Source: Cryptomeria japonica (Eukaryota > Streptophyta > Pinopsida > Cupressales > Cupressaceae). Taken from it: DNA of 64,000 bases. Below, one piece after another: positions 57,193 through 64,000 of the stretch. Position numbers and translations under genes: made by a program. Under the pieces are notes generated by a model. That model had not been told where the DNA came from. It searched no databases and saw only the letters and a list, made by a program, of their open reading frames with translations. Numbering within the stretch: the first letter of the stretch is position 1; each line of letters opens with the position of its first letter. The stretch covers positions 139,440,747-139,504,746 of the forward strand of contig NC_081412.1 of the NCBI RefSeq assembly GCF_030272615.1, in the 5' to 3' direction.

Positions 57193-58084
57193 TGTTGATA
57201 TTAATTAGGGAATGGCGGATTCCAATTGCCTTGGGCAACATTGGAATCCGCCCAAAAGGGTTGGCCCCTTTCCTCAAACGTGTAGGGCAAAGCCCTATAC
57301 CTCACGGCAACCTTAAAACCTCGCCTCACAAACTTAAACACTCAACGTGTTGATAAATAGGGCCAACCCTATTCATAAGGCATTTAAGGAAAAATATAAT
57401 CAAGGTTAATTATAAAGAAAGCCGACCTATCTAAAAGGTTTCGCTCCTCATATAAGTAAAGGTAAGAACTCATTGTTATTCATTCAATTCAGTCAGCTTA
57501 TTCATTCATGCGAAACCTACATACCTACCTAAATGCGAACTTCAGGGAGACACATGACATCTGCACTTACAGCAATCAACATCTGCCATTAGGAGGTGCG
57601 AAATCCATCATGAGGAGTCAGCGAATTCCTTGAAGATCTGCAATCTAGGTTATACTCAGCAAATTCCTTGAAGATCTGCACAACGAATTCCTTGAAGGTC
57701 TGCACAGCGAATTTCTTGACGGTCTGCAATCTAGGTTAAGGGAGCAGCAACATCCATCTCTCATATGACAGCAAGTGAATGTTGAAGGCAGCCATCTCAA
57801 TCTGCCATACCTCTTGTGACAGCAACATCTGAACCTACAAATACATGAGATAAGTGTTGTAATGATTGCATAATTATAATCCATAATCAGATCTGAGGAT
57901 CTTTTCTGGCTGGGTTTTTCCTCCTAGGAGGTTTTCCCAGGGTAACTGTGCCTTGTCCTTATTTCTTTCTCTGTCTTTACTATGCTTAAATCTGAAACTA
58001 TAAATCTCTAATCTAATTAATCTAATCAGTAAACAAATACTGATTTTCTGAGTTTTAGTTAATCTGAAAGTCTTAAAATCAACA
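57193..58084 (+). repeat. Copia 3' LTR
   Basis: 892 bases, TGTTGATATTAATTAGGG...AAAATCAACA, followed by the TSD TCTAG. It keeps the GAATTCCTTGAAG minisatellite uninterrupted (about 57620-57740), so it shows the pre-insertion sequence of the hAT target. Confidence 0.93.
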
Positions 58085-58089
58085 TCTAG

Positions 58090-58960
58090 AAGGTCTGCCC
58101 TGCAACCAATTGTAGAAAATCTACCCTCCAACTGATAGATCTGCTCATAAGTCCCCAAAGAAGGCTGCCATATTGTTGGTAAACGGATTTGTTGCTTTAA
58201 GAAACTTTCTTGAAAAACTCTGTTTTGCCCTGTAATTAGCAACAAAGCGTTCACAACAGTTGAAGAATCACAAAAACAAAAGAATGGTAATTCTTCTCTG
58301 CGTTTGAGAGGGGCAGCTCCCTCGTATAATGGGGGTATTTGGATTTTTTTAAAATTTAAAGAACGAACAATAAAAAAAGATTGAACGCCAAATAAGGTAT
58401 GAATCTAGATTAAAATAAATTCCATATAATCAAGTTTGAGATACCACAACTTGAAATAAACTTCTTCACATTCAATGTTAAAGGGAAAGCATTAGGTAAT
58501 CATCAATTAAACATAAGAACATTGATAATAACCCATGAGAATAAGTTGAACACACATCCAAATTGATCTCTATCGCTTAATTGCTTGAATAACACTATCC
58601 AAGTCTCTTATACAAAGCTTGTGAAAAAGTGGAATCCTTACATTGAATAATAATGAGGTATATATAGGTGAAGTGGTAACCACCTGAGGTAACTACCCTA
58701 ACCACCTTTGTAACTACTTTATAACTTCCTCAACTTCTTGAAATAACTTCCTCAACTTTGGGAAAAATAACTACTTAGAATAACTACCCAAAATGAGAAC
58801 TTAGGATAACTACCTCATATGAAAAGAGCCAAGATTATCCTTTATTACAATAAAGAAATAGAGATGAAAGAAAGGAAACTCGATCGTGAGAGTTATTTAC
58901 AAAGAAAGACAAAAACATGATGCAAGTAACACAACAAAAATGAAGACTATACAAAATGCA
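58090..58960 (-). other. Spacer with LTR-like promoter downstream of ORF D
   Basis: The minus strand has a TATA-like CCTATATATACC near 58658-58669 followed by CTCATTATTATTCAATG, at a position relative to ORF D like the TATA box behind ORF C. No telobox is seen. 58174-58259 is an 86-base hairpin-like segment with imperfect ends TGTTGGTAAACGG and TGTTGTGAACGC. A minus-strand frame at 57874-58254 crosses it but is not supported. Confidence 0.4.
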
Positions 58961-58969
58961 ACTCTGCAC

Positions 58970-60460
58970 TTATTCTAAGCTAACTCCTTGCATTGCCGAT
59001 GAGGTTGTTGCTTCTATAGGCACATTAGGTTGTCCAGGTCCTTTGTCTCTGAAGATTTTGAAAAGTCGAATGGCCGAAGTGACAGATTTTCCTTTGGGAA
59101 TTAGGATGTTAGCTATCCTCATTTTCCATGTCTTCAAGTTTCTATGAATGCCACTTAGTTCTGTCACCATGCTGAGTGTCTGAGGCATAGAAGTTCTCAA
59201 GGAATAGTAAATATCAATCAACCTTTCGATGGTATTCTCACTGAAATTTGTCCTATTAAAAAGTTGTTGATCTACCACGTTCTGGAAGCTATTCTGTAAC
59301 ACCTGCAAGTCTTCCATCAATGTCACATTTGGGAGAAGAGCAGTGAGTTGTCCTTGGAGTTTGACACACACTTGATCACATGAAAGCATGAGCTTTTCTA
59401 ACTCTGATGAAACTCGATCTATGATCACTAGTTTCCAGTTAATGCTTTCTATCCATATCTCTGGATAATCTTTTTCATTACTAGGCAAGATTTTCTCGAT
59501 TGCAAGGGTGTCCATTCCAATTTCTATCATTTGTTCAAAATCATTCACAATTTCTTTCCAAGTTGCCTCCTCTTTCTTGACATTCTTCAAGTCTTGCTCA
59601 ATAGTATTTTTCTTTATTAAGGCCTCATCATGGATAGATTTTGCTTGGACTAGGAAATCACATGCAAGAGTTTTGACCTTTTCTACCCAACCTTCAATTA
59701 CCTTTCCATAGGCTTGGTACTTTTGAAGATTATCCATAACATTCCTTTCAATTTCTCCCTCTGGTGTCAATATAATTGGCTGGCAATCTACACTTAGTGG
59801 CACAGTGGAGGTATCAACTACGGATTTCAAGTAAGAAGACAAAGTGTGCACTTGTTGTTTCAATTGATCCTTGGATTGCTTATCCTTTTCACTTCTCTCC
59901 ACCATTCTGGCTGCCATCACATTAAAGCTATGAATATCAGACTCATGAGAAGAAGGTCCCATATCAATCTTTGTCACAACAAAGTCCGCAGAGGTGGCCT
60001 CATTTGTATCTTTCTCAGATATGGGTTGAGCAATCTCTAAGCACATATTCTTTGAATTTGGATCAGTTTTTATCTTGAGGATACTTTGAGTTTCTTCGGT
60101 TTTTCAGCTCTTCCAAAGAGATCAGATATGCTACTAAATTCAGGTACCACTAGCTTTTCTACCTTCCTCTTCTTCAATAGACTTTGTTCTAACCATGGGA
60201 AAGAAGAATTTTCTGTAGACTCTTGGATTATTTCTTGTCTTGCTACCATTGTTGTTGTCACCTCTCTGATTTCTTCAAATTGATCGCTTGGATTGCTTGG
60301 AAATGATGAATCCATGACTAAAGTATTTTGTTGTGCTCCTTGTCGTAGGGATTCAATAGGAACTGAGGGAGATATGGAATGCATTCCATCATCAAATCTT
60401 GTGTCATCCAAAATTTCCACTGGAACATCAAATCTTGTGTCATCCAAAATTTCCACTGGA
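58970..60460 (-). pseudogene. ORF D, C-terminal half: coiled-coil protein
   Basis: Frames 60070-60456 and 58970-60046 are joined by one shift near 60050. The first is in the same frame as the upstream half (60538-62268), separated from it by a single TAA and ~27 codons. It starts with a 12-residue tandem repeat (VEILDDTRFD twice, from a 36-bp duplication at 60391-60462), then FPWLEQSLLKKRKVEKLVVP. The second frame is mostly helical, with coiled coil around MVERSEKDKQSKDQLKQQ and KNTIEQDLKNVKKEEATWKE. ORF C has matching pieces in the same order (CSVQIAVPKFDKAK versus LEIAQPISEKDT). There are no enzyme motifs. Function is unknown. Confidence 0.65.
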
Positions 60461-60537
60461 ACTTGATCCTTTACTTGACTTGCAATAGAATTTTCTTCTA
60501 TGTCTTTTGCTCTGGATTTCTTCCTCTTTTGTCGGGG

Positions 60538-62268
60538 TTAATCACCACATGTGTTTTGAAGATTGTTCCTCCTTGAAGGGTCTTCATCTCCATCACTTCC
60601 TTGAGTATTCTGGTAAGAAGGAGTATCCCTAGCTGGAGTATGGGAAGAATGCAGTGACATAGAGCTCTCAAGCTGACTTCCTTTCCTTCTTGGAGTTTCC
60701 TTTGTTGGTCTGGTAGCAATCATTTGAGTAATCTTCTTCTTAATCCAGGCTTCAAAATTCTTGATTACAAAACTTGTTCTTTCTCTGACATCTCTCATTT
60801 CTGGATCTGCCCAATTCAAATTGGGAAGTGGCTGAGACTGGACTTGCTCAAAATAGATAGGATCAATCAAATCAGATCCATCATCTTCAATGCCTTCTAT
60901 GGTCCAATCCATCTTGAAATCATTCATTTGCTTCAAAGTCAACCTTGTCCAATCTCTTTTTCTAACCTCGAACTCATCTTCACAATCCTCCCAAAAGTCT
61001 TCAAGATTAGGAAAATGAAAATAGCCAAGACCTAACTTTAAGCTGTTCTTGACATAATCCTTACTATCAAAAGGAAACCTCATCTGATATGGATACAAGT
61101 TGACCTTGGATAAAGCTTTTTCTGTCTCATCTGCTCTTGAACTTGACTCACATCTATAGTGCCCGAGACAAATGGGAAAGGCTACCCCTTTATTCTTTCT
61201 ATCTCTACATTTCTTTTGAACTGAAACCAATTGCCGACAAAGCTCAACTAAAATGAGCTTATCATCAACATATCTGGGTAACTTGTGTGGATAACCTTCA
61301 AATCCTCCTACTCGAAGATAGGTAAATCTCGGGAACTGGATGAAGAAACTTCCATATTTCTTTATCAATTTAGCAGCTTCCTTTGATATTCTGGTGGCAA
61401 TGTCTCCTTGTAATAACCTTACTGCCCACATTGTGAAAGCATCATTCACCCGCCTGAAATACACAAAGCTTTCCTCAAGTTGCAATTGCTTGTAATAATG
61501 GTAAACTTGAGTTTCTTGATTCAAGACACCATTAGTACTTAACCCTGGCCATGACCTCAAATTAGCAATAGCATATATCAAGTAAGAGGTCATATGGAAG
61601 CGTTGACTTGTTTTGAAGTGCACTAACTGGTCATGTATGCAGTTGCTGATGAAATGGCCCCAGTCAATGAATTGCTTACCGGCAGAGATGACTGTTATGA
61701 AGAGGTACATCCACATTTCGAACTTAGTGGAATCAGGACTTCCTGTCACTCTATGGAGTAAGATAATCAAGTAACAAATTTCTTTGATGAAAAGAGAACG
61801 ATGGAGTGTTTTTGGAAGCTGAGGCTGTCCTCCTCGTGGTGCGACCATCCATTCTTTAGCCAGATTGTTGAGGCATTTGCTTCTATTATCGCTGAAGTAT
61901 TTGTAAGCTTTTTGCTTATCGATGTGAGTGAACTTTTCCTTATATGGCAAACGAAGAATAATAGCTATTGAAATTCCATCAAGTTTGGCCATTAAGGATC
62001 CGTTTGCAGCTCTTATCTCTCTCGCATCTGGATTATATCTTTTTGAGCATTCTAGTACCAAATCTGTACATTGAATTGATATGGGAAAACATGCTGCTTC
62101 AATCAAGCCGCTTCTTGCCACTCTACAAGACAATTTTGATTTGTCACCTTCCATGAAGAACTTTTTGATCTCCTGCAAATTTATGTGCCCAATCTTGGTA
62201 TCATGAACCTCTGGAATCATGGTGGTGATCATCGGGGCATACTCATGCTCTTGAGCCTTGTATTTCAT
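60538..62268 (-). CDS. ORF D, N-terminal half: unknown 576-residue protein
   Basis: A clean 576-codon frame from ATG 62266-62268 to TAA 60538-60540. It is the longest intact ORF in the window apart from the hAT and copia genes. Residues ~10-110 contain DTKIGHINLQEIKKFF, NPDAREIRAANGSLMAKLDG and SIAIILRLPYKEKFT. The middle contains FYFRRVNDAF-like and RLLQGDIATRISKEAAKLI, then SFFIQFPRFTYLRVGGFEGY. Residues ~430-460 are acidic and aromatic (FHFPNLEDFWEDCEDEFEVR). The end is Ser/Thr/Arg-rich. It is homologous throughout to ORF C inside giant-LTR unit 2, so it is element-associated rather than host. The fold resembles plant-mobile-domain proteins only loosely (inference). After the TAA the same frame continues into the coiled-coil half, so the ancestor was probably one ~1,090-residue protein. 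Confidence 0.7.
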   Translation of the reverse strand: MKYKAQEHEYAPMITTMIPEVHDTKIGHINLQEIKKFFMEGDKSKLSCRVARSGLIEAACFPISIQCTDLVLECSKRYNPDAREIRAANGSLMAKLDGISIAIILRLPYKEKFTHIDKQKAYKYFSDNRSKCLNNLAKEWMVAPRGGQPQLPKTLHRSLFIKEICYLIILLHRVTGSPDSTKFEMWMYLFITVISAGKQFIDWGHFISNCIHDQLVHFKTSQRFHMTSYLIYAIANLRSWPGLSTNGVLNQETQVYHYYKQLQLEESFVYFRRVNDAFTMWAVRLLQGDIATRISKEAAKLIKKYGSFFIQFPRFTYLRVGGFEGYPHKLPRYVDDKLILVELCRQLVSVQKKCRDRKNKGVAFPICLGHYRCESSSRADETEKALSKVNLYPYQMRFPFDSKDYVKNSLKLGLGYFHFPNLEDFWEDCEDEFEVRKRDWTRLTLKQMNDFKMDWTIEGIEDDGSDLIDPIYFEQVQSQPLPNLNWADPEMRDVRERTSFVIKNFEAWIKKKITQMIATRPTKETPRRKGSQLESSMSLHSSHTPARDTPSYQNTQGSDGDEDPSRRNNLQNTCGD

Positions 62269-62279
62269 GATGATGTGTT

Positions 62280-63130
62280 TTGCAGATTCTTATATTGAAA
62301 ACTGTTTGTAATATGTGAGTGAAATGCTTTAATAACTGGTTTGAACTTTGAATTTCAAATTTGTATTATCCTGCTTCAACCTTCTAGAGCATCCTCCTTT
62401 CAAGACTGCATAGACTCGCTTATCTTTCTACAGCTTGTCGACGTATCTTCTTTGTCAAACACATCAAGTGTTAAGTCTCTGCTCCTTATGTGTGGATATT
62501 TGAGGGACGTTGTCAAACAACTCACAGCCTCCCTTTTTTTTTATACACCTCCATATTTTGCATATAAGTTTACTAAATCATTTCGACTCATAACATCTGC
62601 TAAAAACATTTTGTGCATATCTTGCAATCACTGCGATATATGCATTTCATTCGCTGAGACGACATCTCCTCAAGGCATGTTGTGGGAGCAAGGAGATTTC
62701 TGGCAGAAAATCATGGAATTCGCTTGTAGGCTAGCGGAATACTTAGTTCATTTGCTTTTCTAACATCTTATCAACATACCCAACATCTTCAATACCTGCG
62801 AGTGGTCTTCAATACCTGAGACTGGAGTTAGAGAGCACGATAGCATGCATATCTATCGGCATGCAAAGCAAATGTTAATAGGTAGTTATAAAACGACTTC
62901 AGCCTTCCTTCCTGGCCACGTGGTAAGTTCCTTCCGCCAACTGCGGTTTCAGGCGAGCTTGGTGGTGCGATTTTCCAGTTAGAAAGGTATCGGCATGTTG
63001 ATCAACTTTGCCAAGTTGCCGATAACAACCAAAACATGACTTAAAACTGTAAGTTGGTTGCTGATATTTATATTCGGCTTGTTTATCCTTTTGGTCAACT
63101 TACCGATATCTTTCATGCATAAGTGAGTTT
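62280..63130 (-). other. Debris, possibly PPR-derived
   Basis: No intact gene. On the minus strand 62640-62720 reads pieces like NAYIAVIARYAQN, which resembles the SWNAMIAGYAQNG of plant PPR proteins; 62570 reads NDLVNLYAKYGGV, like the ALVDMYAKCG motif. These are short and in different frames. The plus-strand frame 62341-62763 has no motif. Confidence 0.35.
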
Positions 63131-63137
63131 GATGCAG

Positions 63138-63830
63138 TTACCGATTTGAATGGAGAGATAACTTCGGGTTTGAATGCAAATTGAATACTTCAGCATACGT
63201 ATCGGCCAAGGCATTGCAACTACAAAAATTGATAAAAATCTGCAAATGTACATTCCTGAATGAATCGAAGAGGTGTTGAATCATTGGGCAGTCAAGAGTC
63301 GATACGTAACATGAATCTGCCGCCCAGTTGGGAAGAATGTTCAACGTAGCGACTCCACTGCTAGCCCGAGAGTAAGAGTCAACAAGCATTGGACTCCAAA
63401 GAAGCCGGGTGTCAATGCTCTACATTTTCGATTCGAAGTCTTCCATTTTGACATCAGTGGAAAGAATATTGGAAAAGAATTTGGTTTTACACCCACCAAT
63501 TGCATCAACTTGAAAATTTCTAAAGACTTCTTAATTTTAACAAATCGATCTGTGCATATTCTACAATCTTTGCTTGTCATGAGACCACATTTCTTTGAGT
63601 TATGTCGCCAAACTGTCCAAGAACCATGTCTACATTGTCAAATGATTTCGATGCTTTATCTATGATTCCTCATTTTGCATACACGCCGACTGGAGCAATT
63701 CCAACAATAATATATGTGCGCTGCATTTGCTTGATCATTTTTGAAGCATGCACAACGAATCCATTTTGTGTATTTCCCTGCAATCTTTTCTTTTAGGGGA
63801 TTATGTTTCTTTTTGGTAAGTTGAGAAATA
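63138..63830 (-). pseudogene. PPR-like pseudogene fragment (PLS/DYW type)
   Basis: On the minus strand the order of motifs of a plant organellar PPR repeat can be read across several frames: VVHASKMIKQM, then VGVYAK with a stop where Cys-Gly would stand, SFDNVDMVLGQF, RNVVS, IVEYAQ, then SLEIFKLMQLVGVKPNSFPI. The last is close to the canonical ALELFRQMQLAGVKPNSVTF. Then SCNALADTYAEVF (about 63225) resembles another NALVDMYAK motif. Stops and shifts are frequent. In plants intact relatives bind organellar RNA; this copy cannot be functional. The 5' part lies beyond the window. Confidence 0.5.
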
Positions 63831-64000
63831 GTTTATGCACCTTAACTGTGCTTCTTCATTACGCATGTAATCACGATGTGCGAGCTATCTTCACAACTTA
63901 CGTGTGTCGGCTTGTTTATTCATTTCACCAACATGCTGATACATTTAACCAAGCGATGAGATGATTATATTTGCCAACTAGCATCTTTCATATCAAACCA

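Larger units (their letters stand above)
48079..58084 (+). mobile_element. Ty1/copia retrotransposon, TSD TCTAG, hAT in 5' LTR
   Basis: Complete structure: TSD TCTAG (48074-48078 and 58085-58089); 5' LTR 48079-52690, ~929 bases without the hAT; PBS at 52691; gag-pol 52784-56802; a tandem-repeat segment; PPT 57183-57192; 3' LTR 57193-58084 (892 bases). The domain order gag, protease, integrase, RT, RNase H is that of Copia. In the first ~190 bases the two LTRs differ at about six positions by eye, so the insertion is not recent. The pol gene has several stops and shifts. Confidence 0.95.

Noticed and set aside
57874-58254. Minus-strand ORF suggesting a host gene start
   Set aside because: It runs out of the copia LTR into flanking DNA, so two thirds of it cannot be an ancestral host frame; the rest has no recognisable motif.
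62341-62763. 140-codon plus-strand ORF
   Set aside because: The opposite strand shows PPR-like scraps; the plus frame has no motif.

Overview
The window looks like repeat-dominated nuclear DNA from a plant with a very large genome. A conifer or other gymnosperm is my best guess. The reasons are the AT-rich composition, the layers of nested LTR insertions, plant Ty1/copia and hAT elements, a PPR-like fragment and a short thioredoxin-like exon. The species cannot be told from sequence alone. Almost all coding potential belongs to mobile elements. The only credible host coding pieces are the last exon of a thioredoxin-like gene (15763-15891, minus) and a decayed PPR-like remnant (about 63400-63830, minus).

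Layout. 1-1420: a broken transposase-like gene of unrecognised family (minus). 1450-5040: microsatellites, a 0.9-kb GA/GGA satellite and a 0.5-kb palindromic minisatellite. 5455-9616: a minus-strand non-autonomous retroelement (LTR 8658-9616, Met-type primer site, coiled-coil and zinc-knuckle gag remnant, and an unknown ORF 'A'). 9640-12250: a more decayed plus-strand homologue 'B' of that ORF. 12250-16930: mostly featureless, with the thioredoxin-like exon and a 213-bp tandem duplication. 16935-21932 and 22047-29850: two insertions of one giant-LTR family, each with a perfect 5-bp target duplication and each carrying a smaller nested LTR. 30390-45086: a member of the same family with PBS, internal region and a ~4.9-kb 3' LTR; that LTR is split by a third insertion (37350-42385). 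45087-48073: no gene seen. 48079-58084: a complete but mutated Ty1/copia element with TSD, whose 5' LTR is split by an apparently intact hAT transposon (48584-52258). 58970-62268: a long two-part ORF 'D'. 62280-64000: PPR-like debris.

The most interesting material is the giant-LTR family. Its units begin TGTTG and end CAACA, and all copies share a promoter block: a palindromic telobox (AAACCCTAATTAGGGTTT), then a TATA box, then CTCATTTGTAAAGG. Upstream of that block each copy carries a different tandem array. The most regular is a hairpin array with a 175-178 bp period in the 37350-42385 copy. In the 22047-29850 copy the same U3 position holds a broken ~1,100-codon ORF ('C'). C is homologous to D at 58970-62268, and both pair an N-terminal globular domain with a C-terminal coiled coil. 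ORFs A and B form a second, possibly distantly related family. I know no name for any of these proteins.

The nesting gives a relative history. The giant-LTR units and the copia element came first; the small TGTAATGTCCCC-type LTRs and the 37350-42385 unit landed inside giant LTRs; the hAT landed inside the copia LTR and still has an open three-exon transposase gene.
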